A stretch of 64,000 nucleotides of DNA, from the NCBI GenBank assembly GCA_020161505.1, contig JAIUNY010000009.1:50410-114409 (forward strand), given 5' to 3'. This document shows positions 1 through 8,506 of the stretch, piece by piece. Under the pieces are notes generated by a model. That model had not been told where the DNA came from and did no database searches. It worked only from the letters and a program-made list of their open reading frames with translations. The DNA comes from Armatimonadota bacterium. GTDB lineage: Bacteria > Armatimonadota > Fimbriimonadia > Fimbriimonadales > Fimbriimonadaceae. Both the position numbers and the translations under genes were made by a program. Numbering within the stretch: the first letter of the stretch is position 1; each line of letters begins with the position of its first letter.

Positions 1-71
1 AAAGTGGGACGGGGCCAGGGTGAACCGCTCAACTGATTCGATTCCCCCTGGATCACTGTTCTGCGATTGAA

Positions 72-746
72 CTAGGCCTTCTTGACCCGCTTGCGCCGTG
101 CCAATGCCGCCGCACCAGCCAGCAGAGCCATCGTTGCCGGCTCAGGAACCGCCTCGACGCTCGTGATCACCAAGTCGCCCTCACCCAGAGGATCGATCTT
201 GACCAGCACCCGGTCAATGTCGCCGAAGTTGATGCCGGTGAATTCGCTGTAGTTGAACACCACTTGGGTCAAGCTGCTTGTGTTCTGCCCCGTCAGAGTC
301 TTGGTGACTGAGGACGTGTTGCCCGTGGTGCTGCTGTAGAGCTCGATCTTAAATTCGGTGTCCAGGTCGTAGCTCAGCACGTTGATCACAAACTGATCCG
401 GAGCCGAGAGGTCAAGATTCATGTCGTCTGCCACCGGAGCCGAGCTCGGGGCCGCAACGCCGTAGGTGAGACAGGCAAAACCATCGACCTGAGCCTGCGA
501 GCTGAGAGCGAGGATTCCTGCAACCGCATCAATCTGGATGCTGAGACCCGTGCTGCTCTGGACTTCCAAGTGGGTGTGGCGATCTCCGCCCACCATGGTG
601 CCAGCTTGGAAAGACTTCAGCGATCCGGTATTGATGGACCCGCTGTAGACACCGGTACTGAAATCGTCGATGATGGCCGCCTGAGCCGAACTGGCGGCAA
701 GAGCCAAAAATGCAAGACCTGCAACGCTAAACGTGAACTTATTCAT
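72..746 (-). CDS. PEP-CTERM sorting domain protein (paralogue 1)
   Basis: This is a 224-residue secreted protein. It has an N-terminal signal peptide (about residues 1-23, with an alanine-rich end) and a C-terminal PEP-CTERM tail at residues 200-224: the VPEPATM motif, a short hydrophobic stretch, then an Arg/Lys cluster. In known systems this tail is recognised by an exosortase, and the protein is cut and anchored at the surface or in the exopolysaccharide matrix. The body is rich in Ser, Thr and Asp and has no catalytic motif I recognise; it looks like a beta-sandwich. It is a paralogue of the next gene (shared GGDR, a DMNLDLSA/DMNLNLSA block, and a closing EAVPEP). A clear SD (AGGAG) precedes the ATG. 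The likely exosortase lies about 35 kb to the right. Confidence 0.9.
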   Translation of the reverse strand: MNKFTFSVAGLAFLALAASSAQAAIIDDFSTGVYSGSINTGSLKSFQAGTMVGGDRHTHLEVQSSTGLSIQIDAVAGILALSSQAQVDGFACLTYGVAAPSSAPVADDMNLDLSAPDQFVINVLSYDLDTEFKIELYSSTTGNTSSVTKTLTGQNTSSLTQVVFNYSEFTGINFGDIDRVLVKIDPLGEGDLVITSVEAVPEPATMALLAGAAALARRKRVKKA

Positions 747-804
747 CTCTTCTCCTGATGGTCAAAAGTGACCTCTCAAACGAATCCCGTTCGAGAACAG
801 GGAG

Positions 805-832
805 AGTATAGCGCGCACGTCACCAACGTGAA
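805..832 (-). promoter_or_regulatory. Putative promoter of PEP-CTERM paralogue 1
   Basis: On the minus strand a TATACT -10 (805-810) and a TTCACG -35-like hexamer (827-832) are 16 nt apart, about 60 nt before the start codon. The same TATACT hexamer occurs upstream of paralogue 2 (1801-1806), but without a good -35. Pattern match only. Confidence 0.4.
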
Positions 833-912
833 CCTGAATCGGGCTAATTTTGAATCAAACTGGTATTTCTGCCGAGCCGAGCACCCAGGGGCAAATCGGC
901 GAGGGCCCGCGA

Positions 913-950
913 CAAACGAAAAACCGGCGGAGACAAGAGTCTCCGCCGGT
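913..950 (-). terminator. Intrinsic terminator of PEP-CTERM paralogue 2
   Basis: A perfect 12-bp GC-rich inverted repeat (923-934 with 939-950, 4-nt loop) is followed on the minus strand by a run of T. It lies directly downstream of the second PEP-CTERM gene and separates it from the promoter of the first, so the two paralogues are probably transcribed separately. Confidence 0.8.
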
Positions 951-985
951 AGGTTGGGCGCGAACAACAAGCGCCGAGGGGATGC

Positions 986-1657
986 TTAGCTGTTCTTCTT
1001 GCGACGAGCAGCCAGGGCCAGAGCGCCCGCCAGCAGGGTCATGGTCGTCGGCTCAGGAACCGCCTCGATCGAGTCGAGGGTCAGGTCGCCGCTGACTTGC
1101 GTGTTGAACTCCACCAGAATCTGATCAACATCGGCGAAGTTGATGGTGCTCCACTCGCTGAAGTTGTAGGTCAGAGTCGTGGGGGTGTTGACCATGTTGC
1201 CCGGAAGATTCTTCGTCAGCATCTCCGTGACGCCAGCCGAGCGCAGGCTCATGGTCACGCTCACCGGCTGGTCGTGGGAAAGAACGTCGATTTCGAATCG
1301 GTTCTCCGCGCTCAGGTTCAGGTTCATATCCTGGAACGCAAACGCTCCCGAGTTGTTGAAATAGCCATAACCGATTTGCGTGTAGCCATCCACTCCGGCT
1401 TGGGAGGAGATGTTGAACGTTCCGGTCACGGTGTTCACCTGATAGCTCAGGCTGAACGCATTGCTGGTCACTTCCATCTTCAGGCCGCGGTCGCCACCGG
1501 ACATGCTGCCATTTTGGAAATCAAGAAGCGAGCCCGACGTGATGCTTTGAGCAACTGCGCCGGACGAGAAGTCATCGATCACGACAAGAGCGGAAGCGGG
1601 AACCGCCGCCAGGATGCTCAGGCTAAGTGCTGAGCTCACCAAAAGAGCTTTTCTCAT
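986..1657 (-). CDS. PEP-CTERM sorting domain protein (paralogue 2)
   Basis: This is a 223-residue secreted protein with an N-terminal signal peptide (MRKALLVSS..., ending near the VPASA segment) and a C-terminal PEP-CTERM tail at 200-223: VPEPTTM, a short hydrophobic core, then RRKK. It shares length, domain order and several blocks with the 72-746 product, so the pair arose by duplication. The body has no recognisable enzyme motif and is probably an extracellular matrix component. A GGAG SD precedes the ATG. The gene has its own upstream region of about 290 bp and its own terminator. Expected fate: Sec export, then exosortase cleavage and anchoring. Confidence 0.9.
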   Translation of the reverse strand: MRKALLVSSALSLSILAAVPASALVVIDDFSSGAVAQSITSGSLLDFQNGSMSGGDRGLKMEVTSNAFSLSYQVNTVTGTFNISSQAGVDGYTQIGYGYFNNSGAFAFQDMNLNLSAENRFEIDVLSHDQPVSVTMSLRSAGVTEMLTKNLPGNMVNTPTTLTYNFSEWSTINFADVDQILVEFNTQVSGDLTLDSIEAVPEPTTMTLLAGALALAARRKKNS

Positions 1658-1945
1658 TTTTCTTCTCCAACCTCCGATCTCCCCAAGGGCGAATCAGAGC
1701 CATGGATTCAGAAAAGGCCCACCGGTAACCTCCAGATTACCAACGCACAACCTCACCGAAATCCAATCGGGTGCCTCCAAACGAGGCGAACCACGATCAA
1801 AGTATAGAAGTGTGCTCACAAGAAGTGCGTGCCATTGCACAAGTTTTAACAAGAAACAAGTAGCCCTAACAGGGTCAGTCCCTGTAAAGATACGAGTATT
1901 CTCGGTTCAAATACCTGGGCATGGCCTAGGGACGAGCGAGACCAC

Positions 1946-2509
1946 CTACTCGCCAAAATACTGGGGTCTCTTGTGAGGAGGAAGTTCGCCCAACATGGGC
2001 TGATTTTGATCTTTCTCCGAGAGGAAAACATCATCAAGCGGCCACTCAATCGCCAGAGCGGGGTCGAGATAGTGAATCCCGCCGTCATCCTCTTTACTAA
2101 AGAAATCTGTGCACTTGTAAGTGACCAACGCCTCTTCGCTGAGCGTGCAGAACCCATGAGCAAATCCTTTCGGCACGAAGAGCATACGGTGGTTTTCTTC
2201 ACTCAAAATGACCGCGTGCCACTGACCAAAAGTGGGTGATCCTTCTCGAATATCCACCGCAACATCAAAGATTTCTCCCCGGAGAGCGGAAACCAGCTTG
2301 CCCTGCGGATTCGGCCACTGAAAGTGCAAACCTCTCAAGATTCCCTTTCTCGTGCTCAAGGAGACATTGTCCTGAACAAAGCGATCGGTGAATCCTTGCT
2401 GCTGGTACTTCGCCCAGTTATAAGCCTCGAAGAAGTAGCCACGAGAATCGCCAAACACGTCCGGCTCGACAACCAAAACTCCGGGCAAGGGGGTTTCGAT
2501 GAGCTTCAT
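1946..2509 (-). CDS. rfbC: dTDP-4-dehydrorhamnose 3,5-epimerase
   Basis: RmlC/RfbC cupin epimerase of 187 residues, the normal family length. It converts dTDP-4-keto-6-deoxyglucose to dTDP-4-keto-L-rhamnose. Diagnostic segments are the DSRGYFFE block, the QDNVSLS block, GILRGLHFQ with the catalytic His, the DVAVDIR strand and FVPKGFAHGF. The chosen ATG starts MKLIETPLPG and lies 2 nt after the rfbA stop; the frame is open further upstream but that part lies inside rfbA. It is the last gene of the rfbB-rfbA-rfbC operon. No rfbD reductase follows, so the final product may not be L-rhamnose unless the reductase is encoded elsewhere. Confidence 0.95.
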   Translation of the reverse strand: MKLIETPLPGVLVVEPDVFGDSRGYFFEAYNWAKYQQQGFTDRFVQDNVSLSTRKGILRGLHFQWPNPQGKLVSALRGEIFDVAVDIREGSPTFGQWHAVILSEENHRMLFVPKGFAHGFCTLSEEALVTYKCTDFFSKEDDGGIHYLDPALAIEWPLDDVFLSEKDQNQPMLGELPPHKRPQYFGE

Positions 2510-2511
2510 GG

Positions 2512-3393
2512 TTAAACCGCTCCCTCCGCCACCTGAATCAGATAGCGACCATAGCGGTTCTTGCTCATGGCTTCGCCTTGCTGCATCAAATCTTCTGCCG
2601 TGATCCAGCCCATCCGGAAGGCGATTTCCTCCAGGCAAGCGACCATCAGCCCCTGCCTTTCCTCAACGGCCTGGACAAAGTTGGACGCTTGAAGCATCGA
2701 TTCCGCTGTTCCCGTGTCGAGCCAGGCGAATCCGCGGCCGAACCGGGTGACGTGCAAGGAACCCTGCTCCAGATAGAGTCGGTTGAGGTCGGTGATCTCC
2801 AGCTCTCCGCGCGGCGAGGGCTTGAGAGCCTTGGCGAGCTCCACGACTTGCTGGTCATAGAAGTAGAGCCCGGTGACGGCAAAGTTGGACTTTGGCTCTT
2901 TGGGCTTTTCCTCGAGTGTCTCTGCACGGCCCTCGGCATCGAAACTCACGACCCCATAGGCCTCTGGATGTTCGACTTGCGTCGCGAAAACGGTGGCCCC
3001 GGTTTCGCGCGCATGGGCTTCGCGCACCAGGCCGGTGAGGTTTTGACCGTAAAAGATGTTGTCTCCCAGCACGAGGGCGGCCGGATTCCCGCCGAGGTAC
3101 TCGTCTCCAATCAAGAAAGCCTGCGCCAGCCCCTCTGGCTTCGGTTGGACTTCGTAGGTGAACCGCACCCCGAACTGCTCGCCATTGCCCAACAGCCGCT
3201 GGAAGGCCTCTTGCTCGTGCGGCGTGGTGATGATGAGAATCTCGCGGATCCCCGCGAGCATCAGCACGCTGAGCGGGTAATAGATCATGGGTTTGCTGAA
3301 GACCGGGATCAGCTGCTTGCTAACGCCGAGCGTGATGGGATGAAGCCGAGTGCCGCTCCCTCCGGCCAGTACAATGCCCTTGCGGTCGCTCAC
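2512..3393 (-). CDS. rfbA: Glucose-1-phosphate thymidylyltransferase
   Basis: RmlA/RfbA nucleotidyltransferase of 293 residues. It makes dTDP-glucose from dTTP and glucose-1-phosphate, the first step of the dTDP-deoxysugar pathway. The N-terminus has the nucleotide-binding signature [14 protein letters not shown], followed by SKQLIPV and YYPLS; further on are LGDNIFYG and FAWLDTGT. The start is a GTG that overlaps the upstream rfbB stop as GTGA, which suggests translational coupling; earlier in-frame starts would run into rfbB. The C-terminus (NRYGRYL) is complete. Confidence 0.96.
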   Translation of the reverse strand: MSDRKGIVLAGGSGTRLHPITLGVSKQLIPVFSKPMIYYPLSVLMLAGIREILIITTPHEQEAFQRLLGNGEQFGVRFTYEVQPKPEGLAQAFLIGDEYLGGNPAALVLGDNIFYGQNLTGLVREAHARETGATVFATQVEHPEAYGVVSFDAEGRAETLEEKPKEPKSNFAVTGLYFYDQQVVELAKALKPSPRGELEITDLNRLYLEQGSLHVTRFGRGFAWLDTGTAESMLQASNFVQAVEERQGLMVACLEEIAFRMGWITAEDLMQQGEAMSKNRYGRYLIQVAEGAV

Positions 3394-4448
3394 GAGTTCA
3401 CTCCCTTGCCATAGTGGGTGTCGATCCATTCGCGGTAGGCACCAGTCTTCACACTGTTGATCCACTCCGGGTTCTGGAGATACCACTCCACCGTCTGGTG
3501 GAGTCCTTCTTCAAACGTGACGCTTGGCTCCCAGCCGAGCTTCTCCCGGATCTTGCTGGCATCAATCGCGTACCGGAAATCGTGCCCGGGTCGGTCGGCG
3601 ACGAACGAGATGAGTTGCAGATACTGATCTTCGGAGCTGTTGGTCAGTTGGGCCAGGCTTCGACAGATGCCCTCCACCACCTGGAGGTTGGTGCGCTCGC
3701 TGTTCCCGCCAATGGCGTAGGTTTCTCCAATCTCTCCCCGTTCGAGAACCGTCCAGATTGCATCAACATGGTCGTTCACAAAGAGCCAGTCGCGGATGTT
3801 GGCTCCTTTGCCATACACCGGAAGCGGCTCCATTGTCAGCCCCTTGAGCACCATCACCGGAATCAGCTTCTCGGGGAACTGATAGGGGCCGTAATTGTTG
3901 CTGCAGTTCGTGATCTTCACCGGGAGCCCATAGGTGTGATTCCACGCCCTCACCAAATGGTCACTTGAGGCTTTGCTCGCGCTGTAAGGGCTGCTGGGGT
4001 CGTAGGGAGTGGTTTCGGAAAAAGCCCCTGTCTCACCGAGCTCGCCGAAAACCTCATCGGTTGAGACGTGGTGGAAGATGCGCCCCTCAAACTGGTCCGA
4101 CCAAATGGTTCGGCAGGATTCAAGCAGATTGTATGTGCCAATGATATTCGACTGAATGAAGTCGCCAGGGAACTTGATGCTCCTGTCGACGTGGGTTTCT
4201 GCAGCGAAGTGAATGACCCAGTCTGGTTGAAAGGCTTCCACCACTTGGTGAGTATCGGCGGAATGCGCGAGGTTCACCTTGGCGAAGTCGTAGTTGGGCA
4301 AATCCTCGATCTCTTGGAGACTCAGCGGATTCCCCGCGTAGGTGAGGGCATCGAGGTTCAGAAACTGATGCTCGGGGTGCCGGGGCACCATGCGCCGCAG
4401 AAAGTTCGCGCCAATGAACCCGCAGCCTCCGGTCACCAGGATATTCAT
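3390..4448 (-). CDS. rfbB: dTDP-glucose 4,6-dehydratase
   Basis: Extended short-chain dehydrogenase of 352 residues that converts dTDP-glucose to dTDP-4-keto-6-deoxyglucose. Visible features are the Rossmann motif [10 protein letters not shown] at the N-terminus, the [11 protein letters not shown] block, the active-site STDEVFGEL segment, the YSASKASSD motif (YxxxK) and the [14 protein letters not shown] block typical of RmlB. It is the first gene of the operon. The chosen ATG has no SD but has a -10-like TAAACT 7 nt upstream (see the promoter entry). A distant paralogue lies at 37.2-38.2 kb. Confidence 0.95.
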   Translation of the reverse strand: MNILVTGGCGFIGANFLRRMVPRHPEHQFLNLDALTYAGNPLSLQEIEDLPNYDFAKVNLAHSADTHQVVEAFQPDWVIHFAAETHVDRSIKFPGDFIQSNIIGTYNLLESCRTIWSDQFEGRIFHHVSTDEVFGELGETGAFSETTPYDPSSPYSASKASSDHLVRAWNHTYGLPVKITNCSNNYGPYQFPEKLIPVMVLKGLTMEPLPVYGKGANIRDWLFVNDHVDAIWTVLERGEIGETYAIGGNSERTNLQVVEGICRSLAQLTNSSEDQYLQLISFVADRPGHDFRYAIDASKIREKLGWEPSVTFEEGLHQTVEWYLQNPEWINSVKTGAYREWIDTHYGKGVNS

Positions 4449-4455
4449 GCGGTCT

Positions 4456-4461
4456 AGTTTA
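4456..4461 (-). promoter_or_regulatory. -10-like hexamer just before rfbB (leaderless candidate)
   Basis: TAAACT on the minus strand is separated by 7 nt from the rfbB ATG, and no SD-like sequence lies between. This places a predicted transcription start at or next to the A of the start codon. Confidence 0.45.
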
Positions 4462-4514
4462 CTGCCTCGCTCTCCCCCACCGCCCCACGATCCCGGTTCC
4501 GAGTGAATTCGGCG

Positions 4515-4520
4515 TAGAAT
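4515..4520 (+). promoter_or_regulatory. -10-like hexamer before TA module 1 (leaderless candidate)
   Basis: TAGAAT is followed by 6 nt and then the GTG start of the first DUF433 gene. An AGGAG lies in between but only 1 nt from the GTG, too close for a normal SD, so a leaderless start is the simpler reading. Confidence 0.45.
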
Positions 4521-4526
4521 AGGAGA

Positions 4527-4781
4527 GTGAGTAAGCTTCCGACCATTCCAGAAGAGCTCAAGCATGTTCTGGTCGCGACTCCAGAAGTCCTCAGTGGGGG
4601 CATTCGCTTTGTCGGGACTCGAATTCCCGTGGAGGCTCTCATCGACACGCTCCTTGCCGGTCAGGGCTTAGATGTTTTCCTCTACGAGTGGCCAGACGTG
4701 ACGGAAGAGCAGGCGATTGCGGTCGCGAACTGGGTGCGTGGTCAGGCCCTAGATCGCCTGGGGATCGAGCGTGCGAGCTGA
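4527..4781 (+). CDS. DUF433 antitoxin (module 1)
   Basis: An 84-residue DUF433-family protein, a small helix-turn-helix-like fold usually encoded just upstream of a PIN-like DUF5615 toxin. The family-like core is LVATPEVLSGGIRF, then GTRIPVEALIDTLLAGQ and the WPDVTEEQ segment. By family knowledge it should neutralise the toxin and probably repress its own promoter. The stop overlaps the start of the next gene by one base (TGATG). Starts at GTG. Paralogue of the gene at 5190-5447; the two modules are a tandem duplication. Confidence 0.85.
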   Translation: MSKLPTIPEELKHVLVATPEVLSGGIRFVGTRIPVEALIDTLLAGQGLDVFLYEWPDVTEEQAIAVANWVRGQALDRLGIERAS

Positions 4782-5125
4782 TGAGGATTCTCTTGGACAA
4801 CTGTGTGCCTCGTACCCTCGCGGCGGCCCTCCTTGGTCACGAGGTGACTCATTGCCGCGCAATCGGTCTTCACGAGTTCGAAAACGGGAAACTTCTGAAA
4901 GCTGCTGAGGAAGGGGGCTTTGACGTCCTTCTCACGGTGGATCGTGGGTTTCAGCATCAGCAATCCTTGGCTGGTCGAAGCCTCTCTCTGATTACGGTGC
5001 AGGGAAATGGGACAACTGTTCCCGCACTGATGGTTCATGTGCCGGCGATTCTCCACGCTCTCGCGGATTTGGAGACAAACAAGGAAACCGGGCGGAGCAT
5101 CGTCATTGCCCCGCCGACATCGTAG
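4781..5125 (+). CDS. DUF5615 PIN-like toxin (module 1)
   Basis: A 114-residue PIN-like nuclease candidate. It opens with the diagnostic ILLDNCVP segment (the first acidic residue of the PIN-like site), followed by GHEV, then LLTVDRGF with a second Asp, and ends with the conserved ETGRSIVIAP tail. The family is inferred to cleave RNA as the toxin of a type II pair with DUF433. The chosen ATG overlaps the antitoxin stop by one base; the open frame extends upstream but only inside the antitoxin gene. Its 3' end shares a 32-nt exact match with the second copy (5084-5115 versus 5750-5781). Confidence 0.85.
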   Translation: MRILLDNCVPRTLAAALLGHEVTHCRAIGLHEFENGKLLKAAEEGGFDVLLTVDRGFQHQQSLAGRSLSLITVQGNGTTVPALMVHVPAILHALADLETNKETGRSIVIAPPTS

Positions 5126-5180
5126 CTTGGCTATTCGAAGCTCTCAAGACCGGGTGATTCAGATATCAAGGAACACAACG

Positions 5181-5186
5181 TAAAAT
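5181..5186 (+). promoter_or_regulatory. -10-like hexamer before TA module 2 (leaderless candidate)
   Basis: TAAAAT is followed by 6 nt to the second of two adjacent in-frame ATGs (5193). A TTCAGA hexamer 17 nt upstream (5158-5163) is a fair -35. There is no SD, which suggests that translation may begin at the second ATG at +1. Confidence 0.45.
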
Positions 5187-5189
5187 AGC

Positions 5190-5447
5190 ATGATGATCCC
5201 GCAAACGATCCCTCCTGAACTTCAGGGAGTTCTGGTCGCGACTCCGGACACTCTCAGCGGGAGCATCAGGTTCCGGAACACGCGAGTACCCCTCAAGGCC
5301 CTCCTAGATACGCTCCATGCAGGCGAGGGCGTGGAAGAGTTTTTGGAAGGCTGGCCCGATGTATCGCGAGACGACGCCCTGGTTGTACTCCGCTGGATAC
5401 ATGACTATGCTGTGCAAGGAATGAGCGGCGTCGAGCAGGCATCTTAG
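5190..5447 (+). CDS. DUF433 antitoxin (module 2)
   Basis: An 85-residue DUF433 protein paralogous to the one at 4527-4781 (shared VLVATP, LSGSIRF, TRVP, ALLDTL, AGEGVEEFLEGWPDV). The role is inferred as the antitoxin of the downstream DUF5615 gene, which starts on the last base of this gene's stop codon. Two consecutive ATG codons open the frame; the second fits a leaderless start best. The C-terminal third differs most from the sister copy, which suggests that the two antitoxins may have diverged in partner specificity. Confidence 0.85.
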   Translation: MMIPQTIPPELQGVLVATPDTLSGSIRFRNTRVPLKALLDTLHAGEGVEEFLEGWPDVSRDDALVVLRWIHDYAVQGMSGVEQAS

Positions 5448-5803
5448 TGAAAATCCTGCTCGACAACTGCGTCCACGGCCGATTCGGCATTTTCCTCGCA
5501 GGCCATGAGGTCGTCCACTGCTCCCAGGTTGGCTGGGGTGCCCTGCAAAACGGCAAGCTTCTGCGGGCGGCTCATGCAGAAGGATACGACGTGCTGATCA
5601 CCGTTGATCAGGGGATTCGTTCTCAGCAGGATGCTCGAAATTTGCCCCTTCACCTCCTTACCTTGGAGACGCCCGATATTCGCCTCCCGTCGCTGGCCGA
5701 GCTTGTCCCATCCATCCTCGAAGTCCTTGCCCAACTCGAAACAGAAAACGAAACCGGGCGGAGCATCGTCATTGCCCCGCCCGGTCGAGATTCCGGCGAA
5801 TAG
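5447..5803 (+). CDS. DUF5615 PIN-like toxin (module 2)
   Basis: A 118-residue PIN-like protein beginning at a GTG that overlaps the antitoxin stop. It has the KILLDNCV opening, GHEV, then VLITVDQGI and the ETGRSIVIAPP tail, as in module 1. The second acidic motif is conserved, so both copies look intact. The gene is convergent with the E1 dehydrogenase and ends 10 nt from it. Function as an RNase toxin is by family inference. Confidence 0.85.
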   Translation: MKILLDNCVHGRFGIFLAGHEVVHCSQVGWGALQNGKLLRAAHAEGYDVLITVDQGIRSQQDARNLPLHLLTLETPDIRLPSLAELVPSILEVLAQLETENETGRSIVIAPPGRDSGE

Positions 5804-5813
5804 TTCGCGCCGC

Positions 5814-7784
5814 CTACTCCATCGTCACCCGAACCGCCGCGACGACTTCTTCAACGCTCGGCAGAGCGGCATACTCATAGATCGGGTTGTAGCCGATGTG
5901 AACATCGCCCCGGCTCACCAACTGAGGAGAAGCCAAGAACAGGCTAAACCGATCCGCATCGCTCACCATTTCGCTGATCACGTTTTGACCAAAACCGCAG
6001 GTCTTGGTGTCTTCTTGAATCACCACCAGACGCCCGGTTTTCTCGACCGATGCAGTCAGGGTCTCGATATCCAGGGGGACGATGCTGCGCAGGTCAATGA
6101 CCTCAATGCTGACTTCACCCGCGAGCTTATCGGCGGCTTCATGGGCGAGTTCGAGCGTGTTGCCGTAGGTGGCAATCGTCACATCGCTGCCTTCGCGCAC
6201 AACTTTGGCCTTACCGAAACCGAGCGGCTCAATGGACTTCACGTCCACCCGCTTGCGGAAGATGTGCTTCGGAACCAGGATGAAGCAGGGATCATCACTG
6301 TGCATCGCCGTCCAGAAGAGGCCCGCCGCATCTTCCGGCGTGCTCGGAATCGCCAGCTTGATCCCCGGCGTGTGAGCCAAATAGGCCTCGTTCGCCTGGC
6401 TGTGCCAGAGAGATCCGCCCGGCAGATAAGCCCCATACGGCGCGTAAATGCACATCGGGGTCTTCCAGTGACCAAAACTGCGCCAGCGCGTGGTGCTGAT
6501 GTTCGTCATGATCTGGTTCCACGCGGGAGCCATGAAGTCGACGAATTGAAGCTCAAACACCGGCTTCTTGCCGTACATCGCCATGCCGACGGCGACACCA
6601 ATCACGGTGGCTTCGGCGAGCGGCGAGTTGAACACTTGCTTCGGGAAGTTCGCGCTCAAGCCTTCGGTCAGCTTGAACACGCCGCCCTTGGGATCTTCGA
6701 TGTCCTCGCCAAAGAACACGACATCGGGGTCGGATTCGACGGCTTTGTGGAACACCTTGTTGATCGCATCCACCATCGTCTGAGGGCCAGCTTCGATCGG
6801 CGGCTTCTCGGGACGATCCGGCGTACCCCAGCAGTGATCCTCGACTTCCTCCGCCTTCGGATCCTCCGCCAGTTCGGCTTTACGATACTCCTCGTCGACC
6901 AGGGTAATGATCTCCTCCTGCATCTTCTCGAACTGCTCCATAGTCAGTTCGCCAGATTCGATGAGTTCGTCGCGCAGCAGCTTGATCGGGTCGCGATCCG
7001 CCATCTCTGCGATGTCATCGAGGTCTCGATAAACGCGGTGGTCATCCGAGCTTGTGTGGCTGCTCAGTCGGTCCAGATCAAACCAAATCAGAGTCGGGCC
7101 ATCGCCTCGGCGAGCCTTGCCGACCGCTTCCAGAGTTGTCTGGAGAACCAGCTCCGGCCGGCGGCCATCGCACTTCACCACATAGTCCTCGGCGATGATG
7201 CCGGGGATGTTCAAGGCCATGAAATGGGCGGTCGGGGTCGAGATTCCGTATTTGTTGTCTTCAATGCAGAAGATCACCGGAAGCTTTTCCTGCACGGCAA
7301 ATGCCCAGGCTTCGAAGAACTCGCCCTGACGCATCGCGGCATCGCCGACGGTTGCGACGACAACGCTGTCCTTGCCATCCAGTTTCATCGCCCAGCCAAC
7401 ACCTGCTGCGGGAATCAATCCGCCGCCGGTGGGAGTGCAGACACTGCCGACATTGAGTTCGCGGCTCGAATAGTGGCCTGGCATCTGCCGACCACCCGAA
7501 CTCGAATCACGCTTGGCCAGATAAGCCAAGGCCAGCTCGTAGCTGCTCATGCCGCGAGCCATCATCAAGCCACGGTCGCGGTAGTAAGGGAACAGCCAGT
7601 CGTCGGGGCGCAAAGCGTGGGCCATCGCTCCGATAGCTTCGTGACCCATGCCACTCACCTGGAACCAGCCTTTGCTTTGGCGGAGGAGGATGCCTTCTCG
7701 GCGGTCACCTTCCCGGCTGATCATCATCATGCGCAGGAAGTCGAGTTTGACGAGGGGTTTTGTCGGCGCAGGAATCACGGACAT
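5814..7784 (-). CDS. Fused alpha/beta E1 of a 2-oxoacid (branched-chain type) dehydrogenase
   Basis: A 656-residue thiamine-diphosphate enzyme. Residues about 1-330 are an E1-alpha: the TPP segment GDAAMRQGEF...EDNKYGIS replaces the usual GDG...N form. Residues about 345-656 are an E1-beta: FGEDIEDPKGGVF, SPLAEA, PYGAYLPGG. Such fusions usually act as branched-chain 2-oxoacid dehydrogenase E1, decarboxylating the oxoacid and acylating an E2 lipoyl domain. No E2 or E3 gene is adjacent. The start was set at the ATG of MSVIPAPTKP; the frame is open 26 codons further. A TATACT hexamer about 55 nt upstream (7839-7844) may be the -10. Exact substrate uncertain. Confidence 0.88.
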   Translation of the reverse strand: MSVIPAPTKPLVKLDFLRMMMISREGDRREGILLRQSKGWFQVSGMGHEAIGAMAHALRPDDWLFPYYRDRGLMMARGMSSYELALAYLAKRDSSSGGRQMPGHYSSRELNVGSVCTPTGGGLIPAAGVGWAMKLDGKDSVVVATVGDAAMRQGEFFEAWAFAVQEKLPVIFCIEDNKYGISTPTAHFMALNIPGIIAEDYVVKCDGRRPELVLQTTLEAVGKARRGDGPTLIWFDLDRLSSHTSSDDHRVYRDLDDIAEMADRDPIKLLRDELIESGELTMEQFEKMQEEIITLVDEEYRKAELAEDPKAEEVEDHCWGTPDRPEKPPIEAGPQTMVDAINKVFHKAVESDPDVVFFGEDIEDPKGGVFKLTEGLSANFPKQVFNSPLAEATVIGVAVGMAMYGKKPVFELQFVDFMAPAWNQIMTNISTTRWRSFGHWKTPMCIYAPYGAYLPGGSLWHSQANEAYLAHTPGIKLAIPSTPEDAAGLFWTAMHSDDPCFILVPKHIFRKRVDVKSIEPLGFGKAKVVREGSDVTIATYGNTLELAHEAADKLAGEVSIEVIDLRSIVPLDIETLTASVEKTGRLVVIQEDTKTCGFGQNVISEMVSDADRFSLFLASPQLVSRGDVHIGYNPIYEYAALPSVEEVVAAVRVTME

Positions 7785-7886
7785 CGTCTTCTTGTTTCTC
7801 CATTGAAACGGACGAACCATCGCGGTTCGCCGACTCCCAGTATAGCTGGAGTCGTGCCACACGCACGGGGATGGTCGAAACCGGGC

Positions 7887-8453
7887 CTACTTCTTGAGCA
7901 AATCGCTCAGTTTCACCACGCTGCCGCTCGCCGTCAAGGCAAGGTTTCCATCCTCCCGCGGAGGATCCGGAACCAACTGCGCCGGGTTGCCGTGGGCATT
8001 CCAGGTGAGGTCGCTGCTGCTGAAAACAAGGGCTGTCGTGTCAGGACTCTCGATCTCGCTCGTCAACTTGGCTGAAAAAAGTTCGTTGAACCCGTAGCCA
8101 TAGGCTTGCCTGTTGGTTTCCCAAAGCGAGGGGGAGCGGAGCTTTTTCTTGGCTTCCTCCTCCGTGAGATCTGCCGTCTTCAAACGAGGCCACACCGCAT
8201 CCATCCAGCCCTCGGCATAGGGCAGCTGACCCTCAGACGCCTCGTAGAGCCCAATGGCGGTGTGGATCGCCTTTAGGTTATCCATCGACGTCCCGGTGTA
8301 CTCGCGCTTTTCCGGTTGCTCAAAAGCGCCGACTTTGTTCGCCGCACTGACCAGAGGGCCAAGCCAAACCCACAACGCAATAATCACCCCGGCAAAAACG
8401 CCAAGGCAACCGAGCATCATGCGACGCCCCCGAGGATTGCGATCGTCAACCAT
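7887..8453 (-). CDS. Membrane-anchored pseudopilin-like protein
   Basis: A 188-residue protein with a basic N-terminus (about residues 1-12) and one transmembrane helix (about 13-35, MLGCLGVFAGVII...). The outer part contains DNLKAIHTAIGLYEASEGQLPY and ends in DGNLALTASGSVVKL. This resembles the globular part of type II secretion/DUF1559-like pseudopilins, which are abundant in Planctomycetes and Armatimonadota, but the prepilin peptidase site is missing, so it is not a canonical pilin. It has an SD (AGGAAG, about 8 nt). It lies just upstream of the E1 gene on the same strand. Function unknown. Confidence 0.65.
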   Translation of the reverse strand: MVDDRNPRGRRMMLGCLGVFAGVIIALWVWLGPLVSAANKVGAFEQPEKREYTGTSMDNLKAIHTAIGLYEASEGQLPYAEGWMDAVWPRLKTADLTEEEAKKKLRSPSLWETNRQAYGYGFNELFSAKLTSEIESPDTTALVFSSSDLTWNAHGNPAQLVPDPPREDGNLALTASGSVVKLSDLLKK

Positions 8454-8506
8454 GCAACTACTTCCTATAAACGTCGGTCGTCTCCCGCAGTTCCGCAGGG
8501 AGCCGG

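Noticed and set aside
1818..1835. Possible sigma-54 promoter (TGGCAC on the minus strand) upstream of PEP-CTERM paralogue 2
   Set aside because: The -24 half fits the consensus known for PEP-CTERM genes, but the -12 GC element is not at the right spacing. A similar GTGCCA near 37054 upstream of the exosortase also fails the spacing.
1869..1885. Small inverted repeat ACAGGG...CCCTGT downstream of rfbC
   Set aside because: Only 6 bp and no T tract on either side at the right position, so not accepted as a terminator. It actually lies upstream of rfbC's neighbour and not at an operon end.
1900..1930. T-loop-like GGTTCAAAT sequence suggesting a tRNA
   Set aside because: No T-stem pairing and no acceptor or anticodon arms could be built around it.
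5604..8075. Very long plus-strand open frame opposite the E1 dehydrogenase gene
   Set aside because: It is antisense to a gene with clear TPP and beta-subunit motifs and arises from GC-biased third codon positions. Its protein has no plausible domain.
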